From NCBI GenBank assembly GCA_025370055.1, contig CP073041.1:1240001-1304000 (forward strand): DNA of 64,000 bases. Direction: 5' to 3'. Under the pieces are notes generated by a model. The model did no database searches, was not told the DNA's origin, and worked only from the letters and a program-made list of their open reading frames with translations. This stretch comes from Woronichinia naegeliana WA131 (GTDB lineage Bacteria; Cyanobacteriota; Cyanobacteriia; Cyanobacteriales; Microcystaceae). Position numbers and translations under genes: made by a program. Shown here one piece after another: positions 37,260 to 48,731 of the stretch. The number at the start of each line of letters is the position of its first letter. Within the stretch, counting starts at the first letter, position 1.

Positions 37260-37831
37260 TTACAAGCGCGAATAGAAGAATATAAAAGGGAAACAGGATG
37301 TTATCCGGAATCGGTTCATGTGGATAAAATCTATCGAACAAAAGCGAATCGAGCTTATTGTAAAGAAAGGGATATAAGAATGAGTGGTCCCCGATTGGGA
37401 AGACCGCCGAAAGAGGTGAGCAAAGAAAAAAAGAAAGAGGCACGCTCAGATGAAAGAGTGCGTAATGCCATTGAGGGTAAATTCGGACAGGGAAAGAGGA
37501 AATTTAGTCTTGGTCGAGTGATGGCCAAACTACCTGAGACCTCGGAAACGGTAATTGCGATGAACTTTTTGGTAATGAATCTTTCTACTCTACTTCAGAA
37601 GACAAAAAGTAAAAAGTTGTAGAGTCGTTTTTCTTGTGAAAAATGGTGTTAATTTTCCTCTCTTTTGTGAGGAGTGATTTGTGTTGACCTTTTTAGACAG
37701 AAAGGAACAATAGATTAAACAAAATCTGTATTTTGATTTGTTTCCATAAGGATAAGTTATCTATGCTTTTTCAGTCCATACTTCCCTAACCCACATTTCT
37801 TTCGTTTTTTGACTTTTTCAGCAAGCCCTAA

Positions 37832-38173
37832 TTACAGATTTATCAACTTTCTCTAGCTGGATCTTCCAATATTATCAATAATAATTCTCTGATTGCCAGT
37901 GGAACAGCCGGAATTATTCCCGCCAAAAAAACTTTGTTACTAGACTTGACAAGTTTGGGCATTCCTATTGACAATGTTGAAGGAATTACCTTTGGTTCAA
38001 CTCTGCCGAATGGAGAGCGATCGCTGATTTTAGTCAGTGATAATAATTTTAGTTCCACTCAGTTTACCCAATTTCTAGCTTTTGGCGTTCAATCTGTACC
38101 TGAACCAACTACTACGGTAGGTTTACTCGTTTTGGGTATTGCGGGATTAATTAAACATAAAGACCGCTTTTAA
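37832..38173 (+). pseudogene. Phytase/esterase-like protein with PEP-CTERM tail, 5' end lost
   Basis: The frame is open from the IS end: LQIYQLSLAGSSNIINN, then TLLLDLTSLGIPIDNVEG, SLILVSDNNFSSTQFTQFLA, and a PEP-CTERM sorting signal VPEPTTTVGLLVLGIAGLI followed by KHKDRF. This is the C-terminus of the esterase-like domain of the phytase type (an exported protein). Everything upstream, including the signal peptide, has been replaced by the IS cluster, and no N-terminal part is found in the window. A 79-codon ORF from 37934 remains but should not be functional. Confidence 0.85.
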
Positions 38174-38330
38174 TAGGATGAGATAAAAAATTGAGTTCAG
38201 AAAAACGGTAATGTTCTAGACCGGTGGATCGCATTTCCAGAACGTAGTCAGTTCACTCATTACGATTGGTCTTATCCACAGATTCAGAACACTACCCTAG
38301 AGATAACCGGCGATCGCCATCAAATCAAAT

Positions 38331-38600
38331 TTAAAAAGCTTGAATCCATTCCTTCACCTCATATTCTGTCCAAACACCATTTTGCCAATAGGGATCGGCT
38401 TCCACTAATTGCCTAACGGTAGCCTCATCCTCTGCGTCATAAATGCCAAAAACCTTCGTTAAATCTTGAGTTGGGCCTAGGGTTATTAAAACCCCTTGCT
38501 CCTTTTGAACTTGCAGACCCTCTAGGTGAGCTTGACGATAGGGAGCGCGTTTTTCCAGCACATCTTCACAGTAACTCCCCCATAAAACATATTTAGGCAT
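38331..38600 (-). CDS. YciI-like protein
   Basis: 89 residues with the YciI/YCII fold pattern: an N-terminal strand PKYVLWGSY, HLEGLQVQKEQGVLITLGP (the family's conserved H-L region) and VRQLVEADPYWQNGVWTEYEV. Small dimeric alpha-beta barrel proteins of this family are of uncertain function, and some act as dehalogenase-like or muconolactone-isomerase-like enzymes. It ends the run of minus-strand genes that starts at 42335. 17 bases downstream of pyrG, so probably co-transcribed. Confidence 0.87.
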   Translation of the reverse strand: MPKYVLWGSYCEDVLEKRAPYRQAHLEGLQVQKEQGVLITLGPTQDLTKVFGIYDAEDEATVRQLVEADPYWQNGVWTEYEVKEWIQAF

Positions 38601-38617
38601 GGTGTTTTTGACTCCGG

Positions 38618-40297
<1,680 letters not shown>

Positions 40298-40316
40298 TTA
40301 CTCGTGCTTCGAGCTG

Positions 40317-40886
40317 TTAATTAACCTTTAAAAGTTCAACATCAAAAATAAGCGTTGCATTGGGGGGAATTACGCCGCCAGCCCCTCTGGCTCCATACCC
40401 CAAATCGGGAGGAATAATTAACTGACGTTTACCACCCACTTTCATCGACATAACGCCTTCATCCCAACCTTTAATCACCTGGCCGACACCAATCTTGAAG
40501 GAAAAAGGTTGATTCCGCTCGACTGAACTATCAAAAACCTTGCCATTGGTGAGAGTGCCTGTGTAATGAACAACAACGGTTTGGCCCTGGGTAGGAGAAG
40601 CCCCTTCCCCTTCTACTATATCAATGTACTGGAGTCCAGAGTCCGTTGTAACTGTTTTTTGAGAGGACATTTGTGCAATTTCCTGATCTATCTTTGCAGC
40701 CAGTGTAGCGGTCGAGTTGTCATCTGTCGAGACAGTGGGATTAACAGTTTTAAGGTTAGCGGCTAGAACATCTGTCTGAGAAGAGCCACCATTAAACAGG
40801 TTGGAAAAAATTAAGATAACAGCAAAAAAAAGGACAAAACTTAAGCTAATTAAAACTTCTTTCATTGACTTCGTTTTATTGAACAT
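40317..40886 (-). CDS. FKBP-type peptidyl-prolyl isomerase, membrane-anchored or exported
   Basis: 189 residues. N-terminal hydrophobic segment ([21 protein letters not shown], about 10-30; a signal anchor or signal peptide), a Ser/Thr-rich linker, then one FKBP domain (about 83-189): [31 protein letters not shown] and FDVELLKVN. Acts in proline isomerisation, probably at the periplasmic or lumenal side of a membrane. Cyanobacterial homologues are often thylakoid-lumen proteins, so that site is inferred here. Confidence 0.93.
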   Translation of the reverse strand: MFNKTKSMKEVLISLSFVLFFAVILIFSNLFNGGSSQTDVLAANLKTVNPTVSTDDNSTATLAAKIDQEIAQMSSQKTVTTDSGLQYIDIVEGEGASPTQGQTVVVHYTGTLTNGKVFDSSVERNQPFSFKIGVGQVIKGWDEGVMSMKVGGKRQLIIPPDLGYGARGAGGVIPPNATLIFDVELLKVN

Positions 40887-40971
40887 TAGGTAAGAATTTA
40901 AAGGATTAAATGAAAGGGAAACTTCAAAGCAATTGTTGCAATGGCAAGGAAAAAGCCTTCGCGGTTAAAGT

Positions 40972-41295
40972 TCATCGCCAACGCTGATTTTCTAGTTCTC
41001 GAAGTTGTCGTTCCAGGCGATCGATGCGACCGCGCAGTTCGTCCATTTCCGATTGACGGGGAACGCCTAAATCCTGCAACATATTTCGCATTTGACGTTC
41101 TAGGTTAGTTTCCCAGTTGCTTTGTTCTGTTTTAACCTGATTGAGCAAATCATCAACAAAGGCTTTGGCTTGATCCGGGTTGATCTTACCATCTTTGACC
41201 CATTGATCACCGACTTCTCCCAGTTTGTCAGCCACTAGGGTCGTTGTGCCAATTCCCATCAGGAGAAGTTGCCGTAGCCAGTCATTTGTATCCAT
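40972..41295 (-). CDS. Phasin-like small protein 2
   Basis: 107 residues. N-terminal amphipathic helix (WLRQLLLMGIGTTTLVADKLGE), a short KINPDQAKAFVDDLL turn, then a long coiled coil with a leucine-spaced end (GRIDRLERQLRELEN). This resembles the COG3937/phasin-type regulators of polyhydroxyalkanoate granules. It is a paralogue of the gene at 41937, with the same order of helix, KxxxxAKxxVxxL region and terminal coiled coil. No PHA synthase is nearby, so a granule or membrane-surface role is inferred. Confidence 0.7.
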   Translation of the reverse strand: MDTNDWLRQLLLMGIGTTTLVADKLGEVGDQWVKDGKINPDQAKAFVDDLLNQVKTEQSNWETNLERQMRNMLQDLGVPRQSEMDELRGRIDRLERQLRELENQRWR

Positions 41296-41400
41296 ATTTT
41301 TGTTTTGGTGAGATTTTGATTAATTTTTAAAATCTTAGAAGAGCAAGGTGTTGAGAGTTAGCCAGAGATGACATGATGACATAAAGAATTTCATCACACT

Positions 41401-41811
41401 CTAGGAGGTTTTAATCATGCTTTGCCAATCAGGACAGCGGTTGGATTCAGAGCCGTAGGGGTGCATGGCACAAACGAAAATGGTGTTGTTATAAACCCTG
41501 CCGTGATAGTGACAACAGCCGATACAGGCAGGATGGACGTTTGTGGTAGCGGCAATTTTGGGATTGAGCCACAGGTTAGGTTCTTCTTCGGAGGTCGGGG
41601 GCGTAACCGCAAATTCGACAGCGATGTCATGATTAGAATCCACAAAAGGTTCGATCCATTCTCGCCAGAGGGATTCTAAAGGAGTCGTCACATCTTCGAG
41701 TACCGATTCCCCAACTTGTTCTAACGTCTGTTCGACTTCCCCTAAAAAGTCTTCAACAGTGGTGGTCACGGTTTCTACAAAGCGTAAAAAATCTGTTTGC
41801 CAATCTTCCAT
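41401..41811 (-). CDS. Conserved cyanobacterial protein with Cys/His cluster
   Basis: 136 residues from the ATG at 41811; the frame is open to 41877, but the added residues look non-homologous. The N-terminal half is acidic and helical (DFLRFVETVTTTVEDFLGEV). The C-terminal half has HPACIGCCHYHGRVY and FVCAMHPYG...CPDW. The five Cys and several His are spaced like a metal- or cofactor-binding site. I know of no function. It sits between two phasin-like genes on the same strand and is likely part of the same unit. Confidence 0.7.
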   Translation of the reverse strand: MEDWQTDFLRFVETVTTTVEDFLGEVEQTLEQVGESVLEDVTTPLESLWREWIEPFVDSNHDIAVEFAVTPPTSEEEPNLWLNPKIAATTNVHPACIGCCHYHGRVYNNTIFVCAMHPYGSESNRCPDWQSMIKTS

Positions 41812-41936
41812 TGCTAACTGTGTTCCTTTTTCTATGCTGGTTTTATCAAAAAAAGTTCCTATAGTTAAAGTTCTCATGGTGAGCGATCGCGGCCAATACC
41901 TTGTCTCTTAGATAATTCAGAGGATAAGCTGAAAAA

Positions 41937-42335
41937 TTACTGCTGACGCATCCGTCGTAACTCTTCTTGGAGGGCGGCTACCTGTTGACGTAATTCATCG
42001 ACCCCTGAACTGTCTGAGGATTTAGGACTGGAGGAAGCTGGGGGCGGGGATTCGGTCGAAGCCTTGTCTTGATCATCAAAAACAATTTCAATGCGGCGGG
42101 GTTCACGGGGCGTTTTATCCGTTGATTTTTGCTCAGGGCCAACCTGGGCATCTTGGATTAACTCTTCAACGTAGCGTTTGGCCTCCTCCGTGGTCATTTC
42201 TCCCCGTACGACCAGTTCATCAGCCAGTTTTTGGGCTTGGGTTCTCAGTTCTTGGAGATTGGCTCCCGCTTTTTCCGCCGCATAGGCGGCAATCCCCACG
42301 CCAAGATAGAGGGCTTTTTGGACTAGATCACGCAT
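41937..42335 (-). CDS. Phasin-like small protein 1
   Basis: 132 residues. N-terminal helix (MRDLVQKALYLGVGIAAYAA), the GEMTTEEAKRYVEELIQDA block typical of COG3937-type proteins, a disordered Ser/Pro-rich middle (about 85-115), and a C-terminal coiled coil VAALQEELRRMRQQ. Paralogue of the gene at 40972. Lead gene of the cluster phasin-like 1 / Cys-His protein / phasin-like 2, which continues into FKBP, pyrG and yciI in the same direction. Confidence 0.72.
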   Translation of the reverse strand: MRDLVQKALYLGVGIAAYAAEKAGANLQELRTQAQKLADELVVRGEMTTEEAKRYVEELIQDAQVGPEQKSTDKTPREPRRIEIVFDDQDKASTESPPPASSSPKSSDSSGVDELRQQVAALQEELRRMRQQ

Positions 42336-42618
42336 AGCAGTCAGATTACAATAATAGGGCTATCTCTCTAGGATACGCAGAAAGCCTGTCAAGCGACTAC
42401 TCTTTAGCAAAAACTGTTATGATCTTTAACCATCAATTGAGGGAGATAACGGCGATCGCTGTCCAAAAGGATGTCAAAAGCGGTTCAATGACGTAAATAA
42501 TCTTTGTTTATGTCAAACATTGAAATGAATAGAGAAATAGATTATCAAATATTCTCTTTTATTCTCTTTTTCTCTTAAATTAACCAGTAAAATTCATGGG
42601 TTTGAGGAGTTGAAAACA
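42336..42618. other. Divergent intergenic region
   Basis: 283 bases between the phasin-like cluster and the solute-binding protein gene, both transcribed away from it. It contains HIP1 (GGCGATCGCT) and AT-rich direct words TATTCTCTTTT repeated twice at about 42549-42568. No gene is seen. Confidence 0.5.
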
Positions 42619-43449
42619 ATGCTAAAAAAACAAATGTTGCCTCTATTAACGTTCTTGTTACTGACCGGAATGGCTAGTCGTGCTTGGGCAGAAACGGTTC
42701 TTGAAAAAGTTGCCAGAACTGGGGAACTTAATGCCGCCACTCGAACCGATGCAGTTCCCTTCGGTTATCTAGATGAAAAGGGAAAACTGGATGGCTACGC
42801 GGTGGATCTGACTACCTTGATTCAACAGAAATTAGCAAAGCAATTGGGCAAGCCGATCAAATTAAATCTTAAGCCGGTTACACTGGCTGATCGGTTTAAA
42901 GTGGTTCAAAATGGTAGCTCTGATGTTGTTTGTGGAGCAGCGACTATTACCGAAGAACGCCTAGAAATAGTCAACTTCTCGATCCCATATTTTATGTCTG
43001 GTGCGCAATTTTTAATCAAAAAAGCTGACGAAAAGAATTTCAATATTAACGGTATGCTTGAGGGGATTCCGATCGCTTATCTGGCGGGAACGACAACCTA
43101 CGATATTATCCCCCAAATCTATCCTTCTGCTAAATGGGTTGCGGTCAAGGATCGCCAGCAAGGTATTGCTAAATTAAAAAAAGGGGAAGTTAAAGCGGTG
43201 GTTAGTGATGGAATTCTGCTGATTGGTGAATTGGTAAAAGATGGCAACAATCCTAAAGCATTTGCCCTTACTCCCAAACAACCCATTACCACAGAACTCT
43301 ATGGCTGTATTCTTCCTAAAAATGACTCAGCTTGGAAAGGTTTTGTCGATTCCGTCGTTGCCAGTCCTGAAAACCATGACCTTCAAGAAGAATGGTTTAG
43401 CGTTGATAAGAGTAAATTCCCCTACCTTGTCCGTACTGATCCCCGTTAG
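42619..43449 (+). CDS. Amino-acid-type ABC transporter substrate-binding protein
   Basis: 276 residues from the ATG at 42619, which is preceded by GAGGAG nine bases upstream; the TTG at 42610 is a weaker start. Signal peptide (LLTFLLLTGMASRAWA), then the type 3 solute-binding fold: DGYAVDLTTLIQQKLA, FKVVQNGSSDVVCGAATITEER, LAGTTTYDIIP and FALTPKQPITTELYGCI. It binds a polar amino acid in the periplasm. No permease or ATPase gene is nearby, so it is an orphan that must serve a distant transporter. A weak hairpin follows at 43465. Confidence 0.9.
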   Translation: MLKKQMLPLLTFLLLTGMASRAWAETVLEKVARTGELNAATRTDAVPFGYLDEKGKLDGYAVDLTTLIQQKLAKQLGKPIKLNLKPVTLADRFKVVQNGSSDVVCGAATITEERLEIVNFSIPYFMSGAQFLIKKADEKNFNINGMLEGIPIAYLAGTTTYDIIPQIYPSAKWVAVKDRQQGIAKLKKGEVKAVVSDGILLIGELVKDGNNPKAFALTPKQPITTELYGCILPKNDSAWKGFVDSVVASPENHDLQEEWFSVDKSKFPYLVRTDPR

Positions 43450-43464
43450 TTGATCTCTGAGTAA

Positions 43465-43483
43465 TCCCCCTAAAAATGGGGGA
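43465..43483 (+). terminator. Hairpin after the solute-binding protein gene
   Basis: TCCCCC, 7-base loop, GGGGGA. No T-run follows, so this may be a weak terminator or an mRNA 3' stabiliser. Confidence 0.45.
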
Positions 43484-43567
43484 TGCAGACAATATTAAAG
43501 GCAATATTTAAAAATTGAATAAAAACTTAAACGAGAAACACACAGACTCTATTTAGACTTTATACTT

Positions 43568-46189
43568 ATGTCCTTTGTCGGTTTACATATTCACAGTGAT
43601 TACAGTTTATTGGACGGGGCTTCTCAGTTACCGGCTTTAATTGATCGGGCTATTGAGTTGGAAATGCCAGCGATCGCCTTAACGGATCATGGGGTTATGT
43701 ATGGCGCGATCGAATTACTCAAAGTCTGTCGCAATAAAAATATTAAGCCCATTATTGGCAATGAAATGTATGTAATTAATGGCAATATTGAGGAAAATAA
43801 GAAAAATCGCCGTTTCCATCAAGTCGTTTTAGCCAAAAATACCCAGGGCTATAAAAATTTAGTCAAATTAACCACGATTTCTAATTTAAAAGGTATTCAG
43901 GGGAAAGGAATTTTTGCTCGTCCTTGCATTAATAAAGAGCTATTAACCCAGTATCGCGAAGGTTTAATCGTCACCAGTGCCTGTCTCGGTGGAGAAGTTC
44001 CCCAGGCAATTTTAGCAGGCGATCTCAAAAGAGCGAAGGAAGTTGCGAAATGGTATCAAGATTTATTTGGAGAGGATTATTATCTAGAAATTCAAGATCA
44101 TGGCTCTATCGAAGATCGCATTGTTAACGTTAATCTGGTTAAAATTGCCCAGCAGCTAAAGATTAAAATTGTTGCGACCAATGATTCCCATTTTATTTCC
44201 TGCAATGATGTGGAGGCCCATGATGCTCTACTCTGTATTCAAACGGGAAAATTAATTACGGAACAAAAACGTCTCCGTTATAGTGGCACGGAATATCTCA
44301 AATCGGCTGAAGAAATGCGTCTTCTCTTTCGGGATCATCTTAGTGAGGAGGTAATTGAAGAAGCGATTCAAAATACGCTAGAAGTGGCGGAAAAAGTGGA
44401 ACCCTATAAAATTATGGGCGAACCGCGTATTCCCAATTATGCTGTTCCCCCTGGTCATACCCCCGATACTTACGTTGAAGAAATTGCCTGGCAAGGTTTA
44501 TTAGAACGCTTAAAATATCGATCGCGGGAAGAAGTGAGTCAAGTCTATCGTGATCGCCTGGAATACGAATTAAAAATGTTGCAACAAATGGGTTTTTGTA
44601 CCTATTTTCTAGTGGTATGGGATTACATTAAATACGCAAGGGATCACGGTATTCCAGTCGGGCCAGGACGCGGATCAGCCGCCGGTTCTCTGGTTGCCTA
44701 TTCCATGAAAATCACTAACATTGATCCAGTTCATCATGGTTTACTTTTTGAGCGATTTTTAAATCCCGAACGCAAATCCATGCCAGACGTAGATACGGAT
44801 TTTTGCATTGATCGCCGCGATGAAATGATTCAATATGTCACTGAAAAGTATGGAGAAGCCAACGTTGCCCAGATTATTACCTTTAATCGTATGACCTCTA
44901 AAGCCGTCTTAAAAGACGTGGCCAGGGTATTAGATATTCCCTATGCTGAGTCAGATAAAATGGCCAAAATGATTCCAGTTTCGCGGGGAAAACCAACTAA
45001 ATTAAAGGTCATGATTTCTGATCAGACACCTGAACCAGCCTTTAAAGCTCGTTACGATAATGATCCCAGTGTAAAACATTGGTTGGATATGGCTATTTGC
45101 ATTGAAGGAACCAATAAAACCTTTGGAGTTCATGCGGCGGGAGTGGTCATTTCCTCCGAACCTTTGGATCAAATTGTGCCTCTGCAAAAGAATAATGATG
45201 GAGCCGTGATTACCCAATATTTTATGGAGGATTTGGAGTCTCTCGGCCTATTAAAAATGGACTTTTTAGGCTTAAAAAACCTAACTACTTTACAAAGAGC
45301 AACGGAACTCATTAAACAGAATCAAGGGATTGAGTTAGATCTAGATCAACTTCCCCTCGACGAACGGAAAGCATTACAAATTATTGCCAAAGGAACTGCT
45401 AAAAAGCTACCGGAAGACATCAGGAAAACTCACAAACTATTAGAAGATGGCGATCTGGAAGGAATATTTCAGCTAGAATCCCAGGGCATGAAACAAATTG
45501 TTAAGGACTTAAAACCTTCGGGAATTGAGGACATTTCTTCTATTTTAGCTCTCTATCGACCCGGCCCTTTAGATGCGGGTTTAATTCCCATTTTTATTGA
45601 TCGTAAGCACGGACGAGAAGCCATTTCCTATGAACATCCTTTATTAGAAACCATTTTGAATGAAACCTATGGAGTGCTAGTGTACCAAGAGCAAATCATG
45701 AAGATGGCTCAAGATCTAGCTAATTATTCTTTAGGAGAAGCTGATCTATTACGTCGGGCAATGGGGAAAAAGAAAGCTTCCGAAATGCAAAAACATCGTG
45801 AAGTTTTTATCGATGGCTCTGCTAAAAATGGTGTGGAAAAACGCATTGCTGAACATCTTTTCGATCAGATGGTTAATTTTGCGGAATACTGCTTAAGTGA
45901 AGATAGTCTTGTTCTTACCGTAGAATATGGCCCTATGTCTATTGGTAAAATTGTTAAAGAGCAAATTCAATGCACCGTTTATAGTGTGGATGCTAATGGT
46001 TTTGTTTATACCCAGGCGATCGCCCAATGGCATAATCGTGGACAACAGGAAGTTTTTGAATATGAATTAGAGGACGGTTCAGTAATTCGAGCTACGGCGG
46101 ATCACCAGTTTATGACAACCGATGGTCAAATGGTCGCCTTGGATGAGATCTTCACAAAGGGACTAGAACTGCAATTAATTTTAGAATAA
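43568..46189 (+). CDS. dnaE: DNA polymerase III alpha subunit, N-terminal half with split-intein N part
   Basis: 873 residues. Residues 1-774 are the N-extein: PHP domain ([15 protein letters not shown]), polymerase palm ([13 protein letters not shown]; the catalytic acidic pair in [16 protein letters not shown]) and finger regions, ending NFAEY. Residues 775-873 are the 99-residue DnaE N-intein: Cys775 starts [14 protein letters not shown], the block with its conserved His reads [10 protein letters not shown], then [12 protein letters not shown]. In cyanobacteria this half is spliced in trans with DnaE-C plus C-intein encoded elsewhere, which must lie outside this window. Stops converge with the (p)ppGpp gene with 2 bases between them. 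Confidence 0.97.
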   Translation: MSFVGLHIHSDYSLLDGASQLPALIDRAIELEMPAIALTDHGVMYGAIELLKVCRNKNIKPIIGNEMYVINGNIEENKKNRRFHQVVLAKNTQGYKNLVKLTTISNLKGIQGKGIFARPCINKELLTQYREGLIVTSACLGGEVPQAILAGDLKRAKEVAKWYQDLFGEDYYLEIQDHGSIEDRIVNVNLVKIAQQLKIKIVATNDSHFISCNDVEAHDALLCIQTGKLITEQKRLRYSGTEYLKSAEEMRLLFRDHLSEEVIEEAIQNTLEVAEKVEPYKIMGEPRIPNYAVPPGHTPDTYVEEIAWQGLLERLKYRSREEVSQVYRDRLEYELKMLQQMGFCTYFLVVWDYIKYARDHGIPVGPGRGSAAGSLVAYSMKITNIDPVHHGLLFERFLNPERKSMPDVDTDFCIDRRDEMIQYVTEKYGEANVAQIITFNRMTSKAVLKDVARVLDIPYAESDKMAKMIPVSRGKPTKLKVMISDQTPEPAFKARYDNDPSVKHWLDMAICIEGTNKTFGVHAAGVVISSEPLDQIVPLQKNNDGAVITQYFMEDLESLGLLKMDFLGLKNLTTLQRATELIKQNQGIELDLDQLPLDERKALQIIAKGTAKKLPEDIRKTHKLLEDGDLEGIFQLESQGMKQIVKDLKPSGIEDISSILALYRPGPLDAGLIPIFIDRKHGREAISYEHPLLETILNETYGVLVYQEQIMKMAQDLANYSLGEADLLRRAMGKKKASEMQKHREVFIDGSAKNGVEKRIAEHLFDQMVNFAEYCLSEDSLVLTVEYGPMSIGKIVKEQIQCTVYSVDANGFVYTQAIAQWHNRGQQEVFEYELEDGSVIRATADHQFMTTDGQMVALDEIFTKGLELQLILE

Positions 46190-46191
46190 AT

Positions 46192-48462
46192 CTAGGCAAC
46201 CTCCACTGAAGTAATGCGACGTAAATCGAGAATATCACTCATATTTTTGATCTTGGCAATAATATTTTCTAATTGCTGATGATCTCGAATATCAATCTGC
46301 AAACTAATCATGGCGGGTTTGCCATGGCCCGTTTTAACCCCAGCATTACGGACATTAATATTGCAATCCGTTAAGCGTAAGAGGATATCTTTTAAGACAC
46401 CGACCCGATCAATAGCTTCAATCAGAATATCCACCGGATAAGTATGACCATTATTGCCATTTTGGGGATTCCATTTCACCGGAATTAACCGTTCCCCGGT
46501 CACACTATCTAAATTTGGACAACCTTGACGATGAATGGCAATTCCCTTGGCTCCTCGTCCCACGACTCCAATGATTGGTTCCCCTGGCAAGGGATGACAA
46601 CAACCGGCAATGTGATAGAGCAAACCCTCTACTCCGGCGATCGGAGATTTGCCTTTGTCTGAAGATGGGGGCGGGTTAGAAACATAGGAAGCAGTTGAAA
46701 TTGTAATCTCAGGCTGTTGGGTTTTAACTGTTGTTTCCCGCAGTTTATTCACAACCTGATTAAGCGTCACTTCTCCATACCCCATACCGGCTAAGAGATC
46801 TTCGACACTCTGATAATTACAGCGTTCAGCTACGGCTTGCATGGGAGGTGATTTGAGCAAGGATTCCAGTCCACTTTTTCCTAACTCTTTTTCCAGTAAT
46901 TCCCGACCGCGTAAAATATTTTCATCCCGCCGCGATCGCTTAAACCATTGCCGAATTCGATGCCGTGCGCTAGGTGTCACCACAAAATTGAGCCAATCTA
47001 AACTAGGATGGGCATTCTTTTGGGTCACAATTTCGACAATATCACCATTTCTTAACTTCGTTCCCACCCCACTCCATTGACCATTAATACGAACGCCCTT
47101 CATATGATGTCCGACTTCCGTATGGATGCGATAGGCAAAATCGACAGGAGTAGAATCCCTGGCTAGGGAAATAACATCGCCATTGGGCGTAAAAACATAG
47201 ACATCATCATCAAATAAATTTTCCTTAAGGTGATCGACGTATTCCTGAGCATCCTTAAGATCACTTTGCCAATCTAGTAGTTGCCGTAACCAAGTAAATT
47301 TCTCGTCGGAAGAGGTTAACTGAGTGTGATTAGAGTGCCCCGTTTCCTTATATTTCCAGTGAGCGGCAATCCCATATTCAGCAATATGGTGCATTTCAAG
47401 GGTGCGAATCTGCACTTCTAAGGGCCGACCATTTAAGCCAACAACCGTTGTGTGTAGAGACTGGTAACGGTTTGGTTTCGGTAAGCCAATGTAATCTTTG
47501 AAACGTCCTGGAATCGGTTTAAAAGCATCGTGGACGATCGCTAAAGCCCGATAACATTCATCTTTATTCTCAACAATAATGCGGAGAGCGGCAATATCAA
47601 AAATTTCTTCAAATTCTTTCTTTTGGGACACCATTTTATAGTAGATGCCATAAAGATGTTTGGGTCTAGCTTGTAATTCTACGAGCTTCACACCGATTTC
47701 TAGCAATCGTTTACGCAGGGTATTTTTAGCTAACTCCAGTCGAGATTCGCGATCGCCCCTTTTCTCGGCTACTAGGGATTGAATCTCACGATAGGAATCC
47801 GGTTCAATATATTTAAAAGACAGATCTTCCAATTCCCACTTAAACCGCCAAATGCCTAAACGGTTAGCCAAGGGCGCGAAAATTTCCCTGGTTTCCCTGG
47901 CAATGCGAGCTTGTTTTTCCTCGTTCAAAGCCTCCAAGGTTCGCATATTATGCAGGCGATCGGCTAGCTTAACCACAATAACCCGAATATCCTGGGCCAT
48001 CGCCAAAAACATACGGCGGAAATTCTCAGCCTGATGTTCTGTTTTACTCGAAAAATTAAACTTAGATAACTTCGTTACCCCCTCAACTAATTGCGCCACT
48101 TCTGTACCAAATAAGCCAGCAATACCCTCCACTGTAATGTCCGTATCTTCCACCACATCATGCAGAAATCCCGCCGCAATCATGGACTCATCTCCACCCA
48201 AGTCCCGTAGTAAGCCAGCCACTGCCACCGGATGGGCAATATAGGGTTCTCCCGATTTGCGATATTGACCTTCATGAAGTTGGTACGCAAATTTAAAGGC
48301 CTGACAAATCAAACAATCACTCTCGACTGATTGGGACATATCCACGCGATCTAGACAATCCTGAAGCCATTGGGGCAAATCGATGAGCAGAGGTGATGAA
48401 CTTGTCACCGCAATAGGAGCAGAGGATTTAGGCGGTGTGGTTAAAGTGGCAAGGGCGTTCAT
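46192..48462 (-). CDS. relA: Bifunctional (p)ppGpp synthetase/hydrolase (Rel/Spo)
   Basis: 756 residues from the ATG at 48462 (MNALATL); the frame opens at 48516, but the extra 18 residues look non-native. Makes and degrades (p)ppGpp in the stringent response. The HD hydrolase motif is intact (FLHDVVEDTD), as is the synthetase block (KDYIGLPKPNRYQSLHTTV). A TGS domain (VYVFTPNGDVISLARDSTPVDFA, about 400-460) and a C-terminal ACT domain (VDILIEAIDRVGVLKDIL) follow. The single Rel-type enzyme is expected in cyanobacteria; relA/spoT naming is arbitrary here. Confidence 0.96.
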   Translation of the reverse strand: MNALATLTTPPKSSAPIAVTSSSPLLIDLPQWLQDCLDRVDMSQSVESDCLICQAFKFAYQLHEGQYRKSGEPYIAHPVAVAGLLRDLGGDESMIAAGFLHDVVEDTDITVEGIAGLFGTEVAQLVEGVTKLSKFNFSSKTEHQAENFRRMFLAMAQDIRVIVVKLADRLHNMRTLEALNEEKQARIARETREIFAPLANRLGIWRFKWELEDLSFKYIEPDSYREIQSLVAEKRGDRESRLELAKNTLRKRLLEIGVKLVELQARPKHLYGIYYKMVSQKKEFEEIFDIAALRIIVENKDECYRALAIVHDAFKPIPGRFKDYIGLPKPNRYQSLHTTVVGLNGRPLEVQIRTLEMHHIAEYGIAAHWKYKETGHSNHTQLTSSDEKFTWLRQLLDWQSDLKDAQEYVDHLKENLFDDDVYVFTPNGDVISLARDSTPVDFAYRIHTEVGHHMKGVRINGQWSGVGTKLRNGDIVEIVTQKNAHPSLDWLNFVVTPSARHRIRQWFKRSRRDENILRGRELLEKELGKSGLESLLKSPPMQAVAERCNYQSVEDLLAGMGYGEVTLNQVVNKLRETTVKTQQPEITISTASYVSNPPPSSDKGKSPIAGVEGLLYHIAGCCHPLPGEPIIGVVGRGAKGIAIHRQGCPNLDSVTGERLIPVKWNPQNGNNGHTYPVDILIEAIDRVGVLKDILLRLTDCNINVRNAGVKTGHGKPAMISLQIDIRDHQQLENIIAKIKNMSDILDLRRITSVEVA

Positions 48463-48731
48463 AGGTCTTAACGAAGGGGGATAATGGCAGAGATAGGCAG
48501 TCAGATAAAACCGCAACGAACGAAGAGCCAGACAGGCATCCCTGATAAGTTCAATTGGAAAACTATCTTTACCCTATATAGCTTTATTGTTTATTAGCAT
48601 AGGGAAAGGGAAAGGTTCGGAAAATGATACTTTATCTTAAGACTTTTTTTAAAAACAGCCTTTCTGATGGGAGAAATCTCCAGGCTTGGTTCGGAGTAAA
48701 TTACTTTCACTCTAACATGATTTACTGAAAA

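Larger units (their letters stand above)
33970..37829 (+). mobile_element. IS5-like copy 3, right arm (interrupted, truncated)
   Basis: Plus-strand transposase sequence from GKLLLDATCTPADIKYPTD to ESGDLQ (to 34539), then, after a 2,720-bp insert, ARIEEYKRETG to the natural stop (37260-37622). It ends at the IS terminus TTTTTCAGCAAGCCCT at 37829. The flank AATT does not match ACTT at the left arm, so the whole 31688-37829 unit is the product of rearrangement, not a single insertion. Confidence 0.85.

Noticed and set aside
37934-38173. 79-codon ORF taken as a small PEP-CTERM gene
   Set aside because: The frame is open upstream to the IS end and matches the C-terminus of a larger phytase/esterase-like protein, so it is a truncated gene.
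41422-41679. Plus-strand ORF of 85 codons opposite the Cys/His protein
   Set aside because: Shadow of the minus-strand gene; the antisense has the recognisable Cys/His motifs.
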